Below are positions 26,709 to 33,079 of a DNA stretch of 64,000 bases, piece by piece. Each line of letters opens with the position of its first letter. The stretch's first letter is position 1. Under the pieces are notes generated by a model that did not search any database, was not told where the DNA came from, and saw only the letters and a list, made by a program, of their open reading frames with translations. Source of the DNA: Megaleporinus macrocephalus. Lineage: Eukaryota > Chordata > Actinopteri > Characiformes > Anostomidae. The stretch spans positions 5,951,184 to 6,015,183 of the forward strand of contig CM038716.1 in the NCBI GenBank assembly GCA_021613375.1, in the 5' to 3' direction. A program made the translations under genes and the position numbers.

Positions 26709-29283
26709 ATATGTTTAACCCCACGTCCTTACATTGTACAAAAACAAGCCTATGTGGTGTGTGTTCCGTTTCCCTCTTATCAGCATTAAACACACACACA
26801 CTCTTCATGAGCCTTTATTATTAAACTCTGTTTTATCTCTCCGTCCCCCCCACTGCCCTCCAGCACTTCTCTTTCTTTCTTTTTTCCTCTTTATTCCTTT
26901 CTTCATCTTTATCTTTCTCTCGCACACCCTCACAGAATCCCTCATCCTCTCCCTCTCACTCGCTCACTCTCGACTTTTCTCCCGCTAATACTCCCCCATT
27001 CACTCCTTCAGACCTCTCTTCCTCCTCATTCCTCAGTCTCTCTCTCTCTCTCTCTTTCTCTTTGATCAGTACTGACATGTTTTATTTTGTTAAACTGTTA
27101 ACGGTAAATTGTTGGAAAGACAAGTGTTGGTTAAGGAAGTGCTACTGTTTAATCTTCAAGCTCAGACAGAAGTGAAGGCAGCTTTGGGACAGGCTGACAT
27201 ACTTTGTGTTTGTGTAGGTGTGTGTATGTGTGTGTTTGGGTTTTGGAGTTACCGCCTAAACAATGTGATTAGAAGGCTGTCTTTAGAAAGCTGTCTTTAG
27301 AAAGCTGTCTTTAACATTAGTCTTAGATTAAGATGTTTGTGTTTCATAGTAAGACAGTAACATCATATATGTACTCCATCAGAAATACCAGTAAAACAAT
27401 ACACAGGCGTCTAGTCAGAGGCTTTAAAAGAGAAAAGACTACTTTACGACTAGCTGTAGTGTAAAGTTTTTACTCTTTGATAAGATTCTCGGTTGGGGAT
27501 CCAAGGACTATCAGTACCCCAAGGGCAAATTTCTCTGTTGAAAAGTCTGGGGAGACTACTTGGCCACAAAGAGAAGCTTAGCCATTAGGAACGTTTTCAT
27601 GGTCTACAGATATGGAATCCCCCCTAGGCCAACTTCCTGGTCTACAGGATCAGGAAGACTCCTTAGCCGTGAGGAAAATTTCTTGGTCTACAGGCCTGGG
27701 AAAACGTAACGGTCATGAAGCAAATTGTTTGGTCTACATGCCCAGGAAGACCTATTTAACCATGAGAGAAATTCCTCAGTGTACAAGCCTGGGATAACTC
27801 TGTAGCTGTGAGGGGAAACTTTGTGGGTCTACAGGCCCAAGAAGACTCTTAGCAGCAAGGTGAAGTTTCTCAATCAACAGCCCAGGAAAACTCCATAGCC
27901 ATGAGAGAAACTGTGTTTGTCAACAAGTCTGGGAAGACTTCCTAGCTGTAAAGGAATGTTTGATGGTCAACAGGCCCAGGAGGAATCGGTAGTCGTGAGG
28001 GAAACTTTATTGGCCAACAGGGCCAGTAAGGCACCTTAGCTGTGAGGGAAACATTGCTGGTTTACAGACTCATAGGAATAAGAGATGGACAGGCCCAGTA
28101 AGACTCCATAGCCATGAGGCAGATTTCTTGGTCAGCAGGCCTGGGAAGACTCCTTAGCTGTGAGGAAACATTTGCCAGTCGGGAAGCCCAAGAAGAATCA
28201 GAGTCATTGTTGGTTAATAGGCCTCGTAAGACTTCTTAGCCTAGTCCACAAGTCTGGGAAAAGTCCTTAGTTGTGAAGGAACCTTCTGAGTCTACAGGCC
28301 CAGTCAGACTCTGTAGTTGTGAGGAAAAACTTTGTGGGTCAGACGGCAGTGAGGAAAAGTTTCTTTGTTTCTTTGTAGTTGTAAGGGGAAACATTGCTGG
28401 TCAACAGGTCCAGTAAGACTCAATACTCACAAGGGCAAACTTTGTTGGTCAACAGGCTTGGAAAAAACCAGGAGGTGTGAGGGATGATTCTAAGCAGCTA
28501 GGCAAAGTTTCTTTGTTGGCAAGCCCAGGATCACTCTGGAGTTGTGAGGGAAACTTTGTTGGTCTACAGTCCCGGAAAGAATCAGGAGCTGTGAGGGAAA
28601 CTTTGTCGGTCGTCAAGCCTAGTAAGACTCTTTAGCCACGAGAAAAATTTGAATGGTCAACACTCCTGGAAAGACTCTTTAGCTGTGTGGGAAAGTTTGA
28701 CGGCTGACAGTCCCAGAAAGACTCCTTAGTAAACTTTGCTGGTTGAAAGGCCGTAATCTGTAACCGTGACGGGAAACTTTGTTGGTAGACTGGCCCGGTA
28801 GGACTCCTTAGCTACCAGAGAAATTATTTGGTCTACGGGCACAGCAACACTTCTTTATCAGTCAACAGGCCTGGGATAACTCCTCAGCATACTTAGATCA
28901 TTACACATACTGAAAGATTGTGTTACAGACATAAAAGCCCTGACAACCAGGAACATCCTCCTGCTGAACTCTGATGAACCATATTGCTGCTCACTCCTCA
29001 ATCTTAATCAACTGTAGAAGGTCACAGGTCTTTTCTCTGTGCAACCAAAACCTTGCCAGCATCGTCAGCATTGTTAAAAAATTTAATTTCAGTGCTTCAC
29101 TAATTAGTGTTGCTGTTCTTATATTTAAAAAAAACCTCTTTGATGTCATTGTAGGTGCTAAAGTTCTCTCCGGGACAGAACTACTACAGGAAGAAGACGC
29201 GAGCGCGCTGGGTTCTGGAAGAGATCCATCTGCAGCACCATGAACGCTGCGAGTGTGTGTGTCACTCACGGCCTCCGCGATGA
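3858..29283 (+). CDS. pdgfd: pdgfd, platelet-derived growth factor D, coding exons 2-7 (gene span, spliced)
   Basis: Six exons on the plus strand join into the secreted growth factor PDGF-D: 3858-4063, 7494-7672, 9229-9261, 10826-11006, 20440-20654 and 29155-29283. PDGF-D is a latent disulphide-linked dimer. Its N-terminal CUB domain must be cut off before the C-terminal growth-factor domain can activate PDGF receptor beta. The order seen (CUB, hinge with basic site, cystine knot, C-terminal SRPPR and stop) is that of PDGF-D. The exon 6 start VDLDRLN and the C-terminus CHSRPPR separate it from PDGF-C. All borders are GT/AG. The exon carrying the start codon and signal peptide is missing, either upstream of the window or in the gap at 2211-3210. 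Exons 2 and 3 carry small indels, probably consensus errors. A pseudogene is less likely because exons 4-7 are open and their splice sites intact. Confidence 0.93.
4182..5650. mobile_element. hAT-like non-autonomous element with 8-bp target duplication
   Basis: The left end is CAAAGGTGTCAAAAGTATTC. The right end, read inverted, is CGGAGGTGTCAAGTAATGAA. These are short imperfect terminal inverted repeats. ACCACCAC flanks both sides (4174-4181 and 5651-5658), and 8-bp duplications are typical of the hAT superfamily. There is no transposase frame; the interior from about 4685 to 5540 is a 36-bp tandem array. It sits in pdgfd intron 2. Confidence 0.75.
4685..5545. repeat. 36-bp minisatellite inside the hAT-like element
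   Basis: The unit is GTAAATGTAAGGAGTAGAAA followed by GTACTGATAATGGAGT, about 23 copies. Many single-base indels occur (for example near 4780, 4855, 5072, 5230 and 5300). The inverted sense reads as a fake 314-codon frame. The array has probably expanded from the AGTAGAAAGTA-type text of the host element. Confidence 0.9.
5841..6110. other. Intronic sequence, no feature seen
   Basis: Non-repetitive sequence between the palindromic element fragment and the SINE-like repeat. No exon or recognised repeat. Confidence 0.4.
6115..7330 (+). mobile_element. tRNA-derived SINE-like element with a hugely expanded A-box segment
   Basis: It opens with GGCACAGTGGTGTAGTGGTTAG, a tRNA-like head. After a 20-bp array it resumes as CACTGTCTCCTGACAGTAAG, a B-box-like segment (7087-7097, GGTGGGATTCC) and a body with GTGGGTTTCCTCCGGGTACC and CCACAGTCCAAACACATGCA. 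The body is a widespread teleost repeat. The motif TGGTGTAGTGG is an exact match to the polymerase III A box (TRGYNNARNGG). Exact ends are uncertain. Confidence 0.7.
6125..7060 (+). repeat. 20-bp minisatellite made of repeated pol III A boxes
   Basis: The unit is GGTGGTGTAGTGGTTAGTAT, about 45-48 copies, with sporadic single-base indels. It is continuous with the SINE head on the left and the SINE body on the right, so it is an internal expansion of that element. Confidence 0.9.
7494..7672 (+). CDS. pdgfd: pdgfd exon 3: rest of CUB domain (several apparent indels)
   Basis: Encodes VEVEDISETTTIIWGRWCG, then ITSRTNHIKITFKSDDYF and VAKPGFKLCYSPV, the second half of the PDGF-D CUB domain, including its conserved Cys in RWCG. 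The acceptor follows a TG-rich tract (CAG at 7491-7493) and the donor is GTG|GTGAGT at 7672/7673. The opening should read as Tyr-Asp-Phe, but a T is missing at about 7496 and an extra T sits in the run at about 7499-7503, so the two cancel. A further extra base near 7586-7588 shifts the frame again. The 179-bp length is one base over a phase-consistent exon. Several indels in one short exon, beside a repeat with the same kind of noise, favour poor consensus over decay. Confidence 0.88.
7673..9228. repeat. Intron 3: ATT and AT microsatellites and a 1-kb CT-rich tract
   Basis: Holds (ATT)n at about 7887-7930, a pure (AT)n at 8202-8253, and a CT-dominated stretch from about 8095 to 9105 with recurrent CTCTCTGTATCT words. 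The open frames here (poly Ser-Leu) are low-complexity artefacts. Positions 7673-7886 show nothing recognisable. Confidence 0.9.
9229..9261 (+). CDS. pdgfd: pdgfd exon 4: 33-bp linker micro-exon between CUB and hinge
   Basis: A phase 0 to phase 0 exon of 11 codons reading TSWNHNVPKRE, between a pyrimidine-rich acceptor (CTGTCCTGCTCCAG at 9215-9228) and a strong donor (GAA|GTGAGT). In human PDGF-D this position, just after the CUB domain, is a short poorly conserved linker containing an E-T-N-W motif, which the Thr-Ser-Trp here could match. Both neighbours are phase 0 at this junction (exon 3 ends in GTG, exon 5 opens with GAT), so the exon fits without breaking frame. It is shorter than the human linker exon. 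Homology over 11 residues is weak, so the call rests mostly on splice signals, phase and position. Confidence 0.6.
9399..9438. repeat. (TG)n microsatellite
   Basis: About 20 TG dinucleotides followed by a short G run, in pdgfd intron 4. Confidence 0.95.
9439..10026. other. Intron 4 sequence, nothing recognised
   Basis: Apart from a few TGCTAGG-type words near 9595-9690 there is no repeat, exon or RNA gene that I can support. Confidence 0.4.
10027..10765 (+). repeat. 62-bp minisatellite, locus 1 of 3
   Basis: The full unit contains CTCATTAGGTTGAATGTATA, ACTCTAAATGTAGGTATTG and TATATAAACTGAGTCTACAG. A shorter variant lacks GAGTCTACAGTTT. About 12-13 units end roughly 60 bp before the exon 5 acceptor. 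The same sequence is found inverted at 29865-30930 and 44253-44915. Confidence 0.92.
10826..11006 (+). CDS. pdgfd: pdgfd exon 5: hinge region with the activation cleavage site
   Basis: Reads DVTEAPLSVDELDDVIAGF, then STVEEVLKHLNPQTWQQDL and NSIYTHTHYYMPRSYYADRK. This aligns with the hinge of human PDGF-D (the FDTVEDLLKYFNPESWQ region and the RGRSYHDRKSK region). The arginine/lysine cluster PRSYYADRKHK just before the growth-factor domain corresponds to the basic segment where plasmin-like or urokinase-type proteases activate the latent factor in mammals. The exon is 181 bp, phase 0 at the start. It ends AAG G|GTGAGT, leaving one G that with TT of exon 6 makes Val. No indels are seen here. Confidence 0.95.
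11080..11625. repeat. Degenerate tandem/interspersed repeat rich in TGGGCCC and TAACCCAGCTGG words
   Basis: Recurrent words GGGCCCACA, TAACCCAGCTGG and CCTAACTGGG at irregular 30-40 bp spacing, with another trace at 11945-12005 (GGGGCCCACATGG). The units are too diverged to give a clean period. Confidence 0.6.
11630..11900. mobile_element. Possible retroelement tail, then AT-rich sequence
   Basis: CAATCAATCAGTCAATCAAT, then CAACCTTTATTTAAGCTCGG. Simple AATC repeats followed by CCTTTATTTA are typical of the 3' ends of some fish non-LTR elements in inverse reading. Family not determined. Confidence 0.35.
12000..12634. other. Intron 5 sequence, nothing recognised
   Basis: AT-rich non-repetitive sequence with no supported exon or RNA gene. 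Confidence 0.4.
12635..12780 (+). mobile_element. Interspersed repeat copy (inverted partner at 32925-33075)
   Basis: Contains AGGGGTATTTAATTACAATTC, AGGCCAAGGTCTGGACC and GTTCAGTGGCGTATCCTGTTTACT. Read on the other strand these closely match GTCCAGACCTTGACCTGAGG and GGATACACCACTGAATCAGA at 32925-33075. Family unknown. Confidence 0.6.
13030..16772 (+). repeat. 17-bp minisatellite with 34-bp dimer structure (array copy 1)
   Basis: The first 460 bases are monomers of TTCATTCTCTGACTCGC or the CCC variant. From about 13660 two 17-mers alternate, TTATTCTCAGACTCGCT and TTATTATTCAACTTACT, making a 34-bp dimer. The encoded Leu-Phe-Ser frames are by-products. Part of this array (from about 14499) is duplicated downstream. 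Confidence 0.92.
16773..17108. repeat. Non-repetitive spacer, copy 1 of a tandem segmental duplication
   Basis: About 335 bases from GACTGCTGCTTCTCACTTTG to GTTTGTGTGTCTGGA, repeated with no difference I could find at 18902-19240 (offset 2132). The first 150 bases also resemble, inverted, the hAT-like internal sequence at 32505-32645 (CACACTCCCGAATCTGCACA, GATCTGATTGGCTGAGGAGC). Confidence 0.9.
17109..18901 (+). repeat. 17-bp minisatellite, array copy 2 (duplicate of ~14499 onward)
   Basis: It reproduces the order of variant units of copy 1 starting near 14499 (offset 2610 at its beginning, 2132 at its end), so about 478 bases are missing from the middle. It ends with the same TTTGACTGCTGC junction. 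Confidence 0.9.
18902..19240. repeat. Non-repetitive spacer, copy 2 of the tandem segmental duplication
   Basis: Same sequence as 16773-17108. After GTGTCTGGA it continues into single-copy sequence (GGAGAAATCTGGCTTAC), whereas copy 1 continues into the repeat array. This marks the duplication breakpoint. Confidence 0.9.
19465..19800. mobile_element. Interspersed repeat copy (inverted partner at 48530-48700)
   Basis: Contains GGTGGATGTCTGGTTCCCAT, CACCACCAGTGGTGAACAGG and AACTTCCCCTTTAATGTTTGG. The segment at 48530-48700 shows the reverse complement of most of this. It also has an internal inverted pair (GGTGATGGGAACCAGGGG and GGTTCCCATCACCACC). A small non-autonomous DNA element is likely, family unknown. 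Confidence 0.55.
19861..20065. repeat. (AC)n-rich microsatellite block
   Basis: ACACAC runs interspersed with ACTCTC and TTACAC words. Confidence 0.9.
20066..20365. repeat. Degenerate CCTAAC/CCTTAA repeat between inverted GTGGGG ends
   Basis: Words such as TAACCCTCTAACCCTATAAC and CCTAACCTTAACCTTAATC lie between GTGAATTGTGGGGCC (20075) and CCCCACAATGTGAGTAT (20334), which are inverted to each other. It resembles telomere-like text but is too irregular and interstitial to be a telomere. A small foldback element is plausible. Confidence 0.55.
20440..20654 (+). CDS. pdgfd: pdgfd exon 6: PDGF/VEGF cystine-knot domain, main part
   Basis: Starts within the Val codon (TT after TTCTGGCAG) and reads DLDRLNEDVKQYSCTPRNFS, then FFPRCLLVQRCGGNCGCG and NWNSCTCSAGKTVNKLHE. 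The PRCLLVQRCGGNCGCG core is the signature of the PDGF/VEGF family, and its cysteines form the cystine knot and the inter-chain bonds. Seven domain cysteines are in this exon and the last three in exon 7. It is 215 bp with no indels, and the donor is GAG|GTAGAT. A 36-bp minisatellite begins about 50 bp downstream of the donor. Confidence 0.97.
20705..22276 (+). repeat. 36-bp minisatellite downstream of pdgfd exon 6
   Basis: The unit is GATTATCCGAGCTCAGACGA plus TTATTCTGGTTTATGT, about 43 copies, very regular at first and more varied after 21780. It starts about 50 bp after the exon 6 donor. It resumes at 22600-22725 on the far side of an insertion. The minus strand reads as a fake Asn-rich 258-codon frame. 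Confidence 0.95.
22282..22594 (+). mobile_element. Candidate solo LTR inserted in the 36-bp minisatellite
   Basis: A 313-bp foreign block begins TGTCATACTCCG and ends GATCCCGTGACA, so it has TG...CA ends within short TGTCA/TGACA inverted repeats. It is flanked by AAGCT (22277-22281) and GAGCT (22595-22599), a near-perfect 5-bp duplication of an array word. Near the end, CATAATTAAATCC could be a weak polyadenylation signal. No internal retroelement sequence is present. A SINE-like or other origin cannot be ruled out. Confidence 0.55.
22595..22725 (+). repeat. 36-bp minisatellite, remainder after the insertion
   Basis: Three to four degraded units (GAGCTCAGATGATTATTCTGG and similar) continuing the array interrupted at 22281. 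Confidence 0.85.
22726..23059. other. Intron 6 sequence, nothing recognised
   Basis: AT-rich, apart from a short AC run near 23000. No supported exon. Confidence 0.4.
23060..23560. mobile_element. Small DNA-transposon-like repeat (partner at 31546-31700)
   Basis: The left end is ACTATCAGTCAAAAGTTTGG and the right end, read inverted, is GGTTGAAAAGTTTGGACACA, similar to Tc1-type ends with AAAAGTTTGG. The core CAGGACTGGAGAAGATAGTG and GAGCCACATGAGCTGCTTCT is found inverted at 31590-31665. Confidence 0.6.
23875..24625 (+). repeat. 42-bp minisatellite
   Basis: The unit is TTCACACTACACGACTGGTT, GAGTGGTCAGGTCTTTGTAC and CG, about 18 copies with no indels, so frame is kept and a fake 292-codon frame results. 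It leads directly into a SINE-body-like segment. Confidence 0.95.
24626..24870 (+). mobile_element. SINE-body-like fragment, related to 7100-7330
   Basis: GACGAGGACCTGGGTTCAG (B-box-like), GTGTCCACTTGGGTTTCCC, CCACAGTCCAAATACATGTG, CACTGGACTGGCAGCCCG and AGGCTCCAGCCCCCC match the body of the teleost repeat also seen at 7100-7330. The tRNA-like head is absent and the 42-bp array stands in its place. Confidence 0.6.
24871..25510. other. Intron 6 sequence, nothing recognised
   Basis: No exon, RNA gene or clear repeat. Confidence 0.4.
25512..25575. repeat. (AT)n microsatellite
   Basis: Nearly pure AT dinucleotides with one TTTAT interruption. Confidence 0.95.
25576..26130. repeat. Diverged two-copy repeat, then ATT/AGT trinucleotide repeats
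   Basis: Similar text appears twice (CACAGACACCATTTCGCATACACTGACTCAGGG and ACAGCCGCCAAACTGCATGCACTCACTCAGGG, about 165 bp apart). It is followed by (TTA)n and (GTA)n at about 26050-26103. Confidence 0.6.
26133..26610. mobile_element. Non-autonomous Tc1/mariner-like element (478 bp) with clear terminal inverted repeats
   Basis: The left end CACTACCGCTCAAAAGTTTA and the right end read inverted, CACTACAGCTCAAAAGTTTG, match over most of 27 bases (continuing GGATCAC and GGATCACAG). Inner text resembles a Tc1-type 5' region (GTATAAAAGGGAACAACATTC). There is no open transposase frame. Confidence 0.8.
26621..26703. repeat. (AC)n then (AT)n microsatellite
   Basis: CACACA run at 26621-26641 followed by about 30 AT dinucleotides. 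Confidence 0.95.
26704..27485. other. Intron 6 sequence with a CT-rich stretch
   Basis: CT-rich at about 26865-27065. The triplicate GAAAGCTGTCTTTA occurs at 27275-27312. No exon seen. Confidence 0.5.
27490..28890 (+). repeat. Strongly diverged ~46-bp tandem repeat
   Basis: About 30 loose units of the form GCCTGGGAAGACTCCTTAGC, TGTGAGGGAAACTTTGTTGG and TCTACAG. The units differ at many positions and lengths vary, so the array is much older than the other minisatellites here. It ends about 260 bp before pdgfd exon 7. Confidence 0.85.
28891..29154. other. Last intron segment before pdgfd exon 7
   Basis: AT-rich unique sequence that supplies the acceptor TTTGATGTCATTGTAG. Confidence 0.5.
29155..29283 (+). 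CDS. pdgfd: pdgfd exon 7: C-terminus of the growth-factor domain, with stop
   Basis: A 43-codon terminal exon reading VLKFSPGQNYYRKKTRARW, then VLEEIHLQHHERCECVC and HSRPPR followed by TGA at 29281-29283. The HHERCxCxCxSRPPR ending is diagnostic of PDGF-D and carries the last cystine-knot cysteines. The acceptor is ...TTGATGTCATTGTAG at 29154. The exon is phase 0 after HE at the end of exon 6. The middle part (FSPGQNYYRKKTRARWVL) is less conserved than in mammals but keeps the basic character that binds matrix. An AC repeat begins right after the stop. Confidence 0.96.
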   Translation: MLKFSPGQNYYRKKTRARWVLEEIHLQHHERCECVCHSRPPR

Positions 29284-29461
29284 GAGAGAGAGAGACACAC
29301 ACTCACACACACACATACACATACACACATTCACACAGCATCCTCTCGGTATTCTGTCCAACCTTGACTGATGCAGATATGTAGCCTTCTCTCTCTGTTG
29401 ATGTTTCAGTAGTTTTTATCTTTCAGTGCCTTCCTGTATAGACACACACACACACACACAG

Positions 29462-29502
<41 letters not shown>

Positions 29503-29864
29503 GTAACTGCAGTATTATTTATTTCAGTGTTTTATATGGAGAGTAATATAGACAGTAATGGGACCAAACAAGCCTAAACAATTGCTTTTGTTTTTGCCAG
29601 CTTCACACACATATGCACACGTCTGTCCTCGCCGCCGCTCCAGAACATCAAAGCAAAAAGCCAGTGGAGTGTTACGCCCACCAACAAAAACACTGCATTC
29701 CCTTCATTCCAGCTCTCTCACACTTTCTCCTCGAAAACAGCTGCTCTCACCATCAAACAGGTTTTTCTACAAGAACATTGATCACCTTAAAAAGATTTCT
29801 GTCCATATATGTGTTCTTCAGTAGCTACTGTTGGACATAATGTTGGTAATAATCCCATTAAACC
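29284..29864 (+). other. pdgfd: Probable start of pdgfd 3' UTR with AC microsatellites
   Basis: Follows the stop codon. It holds (AC)n runs at about 29298-29335 and 29440-29500, then unique sequence. UTR status is inferred from position only. Confidence 0.5.
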
Positions 29865-30930
29865 TAATGAGAAACTGTAGATTCTGTTTATATACAAAAC
29901 CTACATTTAGTTATACATTCAACCTAATGAGAAACTGTAGACTCAGTTTATATACAATACCTACATTTAGAGTTATACATTCAACCTAATGAGAAACTGT
30001 AGACTCAGTTTATATACAATACCTACATTTAGTTATACATTCAACCTAATGAGAAACTGTAGACTCAGTTTATATACAATACCTACATTTCGAGTTATAC
30101 ATTCAACCTAATGAGAAACTGTAGAACTCAGTTTATATACAGTACCTACATTTAGAGTTATACATTCAATCTAATGAGAAACTGTAGACTCAGTTTATAT
30201 ACAATACCTACATTTAGAGTTATACATTCAACCTAATGAGAAACTGTAGACTCAGTTTATATACAATACCTACATTTAGAGTTATACATTCAATCTAATG
30301 AGAAACTGTAGACTCAGTTTATATACAATACCTACATTTAGAGTTATACATTCAACCTAATGAGAAACTGTAGACTCAGTTTATATACAATACCTACATT
30401 TAGTTATACATTCAACCTAATGAGAAACTGTAGACTCAGTTTATATAGAATACCTACATTTGGAGGTATACATTCAACCTAATGAGAAACTGTAGACTCA
30501 GTTTATATACAATACCTACATTTCGAGTTATACATTCAACCTAATGAGAAACCATAGAACTCAGTTTATATACAGTACCTACATTTAGTTATACATTCAA
30601 CCTAATGAGAAACTGTAGAACTCAGTTTATATACAATACCTACATTTTGAGTTATATATTCAACCTAATGAGAAACTGTAGAACTCAGTTTATATACAAT
30701 ACCTACCTTTAGTTATACATTCAACCCTTATGAGAGACTGTAGACTCAGTTTATATACAATACCTACATTTAGAGTTATACATTCAACCTAATGAGAAAC
30801 TGTAGACTCAGTTTATATACTATACCTACATTTAGAGTTATACATTCAACCTAATGAGAAACTGTAGACTCAGTTTATATACTATACCTACATTTAGAGT
30901 TATACATTCAACCTAATGATAAACTGTAAA
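29865..30930 (-). repeat. 62-bp minisatellite, locus 2 of 3 (inverted)
   Basis: About 17 units of CATTCAACCTAATGAGAAAC, TGTAGACTCAGTTTATATAC and AATACCTACATTTAGAGTTATA, the reverse complement of the array at 10027-10765. Indel-free over long stretches. It probably lies in the pdgfd 3' UTR if the polyadenylation signal at 31001 or 31308 is used. Confidence 0.92.
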
Positions 30931-31307
30931 TATTTAGTCCAGGTTTATTGTTTGATAAGTATTATTTCTCGTTAGATTTAATGAGATTTTTACCAAATGA
31001 AATAAAAAGCTTGTCCAACTTTATAACGTAGCTCTGAAAGAACACATCAGTGGGAGTCAGTAGAGCAGTACATCATGGTGAGGACCAGGAGCCTAAGTTC
31101 TAGTTAGTTGGGAGCTGAATTAAACAGATGACTCTATATTTTTTTAATAGTTGTTATTTTTAAGGATTCCATGTTTAATATATGTCTCTGTGTCTAAACT
31201 AGTTAAGTACACAATTGTGACGGCCAGAAGCACCAAAACGCAACCAAATACCAAAAAAAGTTACATTTTCTGAAAACTGTTTTATGTATAACTTTTCATA
31301 AAAGCAC

Positions 31308-31313
31308 AATAAA
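31308..31313 (+). promoter_or_regulatory. pdgfd: Candidate polyadenylation signal for pdgfd
   Basis: AATAAA followed within about 40 bases by a GT-rich stretch (TTTGTACGTGTCGGGTGTCT). An earlier AATAAA is at 31001-31006. Either would give a 3' UTR of 1.7-2.0 kb, long but usual for this gene family. Both would place the 62-bp minisatellite at 29865-30930 inside the 3' UTR. No canonical hexamer was noticed between the stop and 29865. Confidence 0.3.
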
Positions 31314-31424
31314 TTGAAAGTTTTTCATGATTTGTACGTGTCGGGTGTCTTTAGTTAGTGCTGTTCTTCAGATCATTACATTAGGAAGATATATTTGGTA
31401 TATTTGAGATTGAAGTTCAAGATA

Positions 31425-31545
31425 AGATAAACCTTTATCAGTCCCACAGTGGGGGAAAACACTGTGCTACAGCAGCAAAGGGATAGCAAGGCACTCAATA
31501 CAAAAAAATAGATAAATAAAACATAACTTACTGTATTTAAATCTA
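31425..31545. mobile_element. Possible LINE 3' tail
   Basis: AAGATAAGATAAACCTTTATCAGTCCCACAGTGGGG resembles the 3' terminal text of common fish non-LTR retroelements, followed by AC-poor A-rich sequence. Family not determined. Confidence 0.4.
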
Positions 31546-31700
31546 AAAATGAGAATGTATATTTTTAAGAGCTATAAACCCCCCAAACAATCAGAACAAG
31601 ATCTCAGCGTCTACACTATCTTCTCCAGTCCTGTTAGAGAAGCAGCTCATGTGGCTCCTCATGAACCTGCAACAACTCAAAAACATTCAGACCATAATAA
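31546..31700 (-). mobile_element. Partial copy of the small repeat at 23060-23560, inverted
   Basis: Carries AAAATGAGAATGTATATTTTTAAGAGCTATA, then GATCTCAGCGTCTACACTATC and GTTAGAGAAGCAGCTCATGTG, the reverse complement of 23270-23400 with few differences. Confidence 0.7.
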
Positions 31701-32340
31701 TGAAAAAAAAAATAAAGGAGCGGATAAATCATGCAAAGCGTTTCTATCTCAGGTGCATGGCAACGGGAAAATATCAGATGTGCTGTGGATGAAAACGTGT
31801 GGCCAAATGCTGAAGACCGTTCAGATTAACAGGGCTGTTCAGTTCAGTGTTTTATTTTTTCGCCCGTGTGGCTGTTTCTGTATATGTGTATGTTTACACA
31901 TATGAGACGGGCTAATTATAGTATGTTTATAATTACAGTCATTCATTCTTTTTTGAGCTAGGCTACAATTTCACGTCCCTAATAAAATATAACCTTTACT
32001 GCAAGACTGTCACAGACTCTCTTTTCATCACCTACCCTACATTCCATACAGTATGTTACAGTAATATTGATTGTGTAGACAGTATGTTGCCAAAAATGCA
32101 CATATTTGAGTCCAAACATAGCCTTAACCCTAGATCACAATTACAATTAGCCATCACCTGCTAGTTTTATGACAGTAGTTGTGCAGTGATTGACTTTATG
32201 TTGCTCTCAAATCTGTTAAGCCTTTTAAAAGCTATAATCCACCAATTTTCCATTGATCTGATTCGCCATCTTTAAACATTTAAGCGAGGAGAGCCCCCCG
32301 AATCCCAGATATCGAATCTTCACTCGCGTATCTAAATACA
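31701..32340. other. Intergenic sequence, nothing recognised
   Basis: Apparently unique, AT-rich. No supported exon. Confidence 0.35.
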
Positions 32341-32351
32341 TCATCCTAAAG

Positions 32352-32745
32352 CAGAGGTCACTAATAGGTGGACCGCGGTCCGGGTCCTGACCCAGACGTT
32401 GCCAAATGCGAACCCAAACCGACAAACTATTGAGATTTAATTTTGAACGTGTTTATTGTTTTTAAGCGTTAAAATTATTTTAAGCAGCAGAACTTTTCTA
32501 GTCTTTACGGTATACGGGCTCACAGGCCAATAATGCCGTTGTCAGCTCACCAAAGGTGCTCCTCAGCCAATCAGATCTGTGCATATTCGGGAGTGCGGCA
32601 CGCACACAGGCGAGGTACGAAAGAATAACGTGCTCTAGAAAAGGAAAGCTGATGGCGAAACTTGATTGTTTTAACCAGGAATGGAGAGACTTATCTCTAT
32701 TCTTCCCACAGGCGGCCCAAAACCAACAGGTCAAGCTATGAGTTT
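32352..32745 (+). mobile_element. hAT-like transposon fragment
   Basis: It opens with CAGAGGTCACTAATAGGTGG and GACCGCGGTCCGGG, which resembles the end of hAT elements of vertebrates. A short frame from 32651 (MAKLDCFNQEWRDLSLFFPQ) stops after 29 codons. Part of it (32505-32645) is shared, inverted, with the duplicated spacers at 16773 and 18902. Confidence 0.5.
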
Positions 32746-32924
32746 ACGAGAAGATGGTGCTTTATTTACTGTTTCTATAAATAAACACTTTTTTTTCAAA
32801 GCATTCTGTTTTTTTATTGTAGCCCTTGTTTTTTAAATAATTAATTCTGTTCAGTATTTAAACAGTAAATATACTGAAATATACTGAACGGTATGTGGGA
32901 TGTGTTGGTGTTTCAGTAGCTGAT

Positions 32925-33075
32925 GGTATGAGATGCTGATACTAGACTACTTCAGTAAACAGGATACACCACTGAATCAGAACACACGTTAGAAATGATG
33001 ATGGTCCAGACCTTGACCTGAGGAGATCTCCTCTAACTGGACTTTACTGGACTCTAATTAAACACCCCTGTCCTA
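32925..33075 (-). mobile_element. Interspersed repeat copy (inverted partner of 12635-12780)
   Basis: GGATACACCACTGAATCAG, GGTCCAGACCTTGACCTGAG and CTAATTAAACACCCCTG mirror the segment at 12635-12780. Confidence 0.6.
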
Positions 33076-33079
33076 CAGT

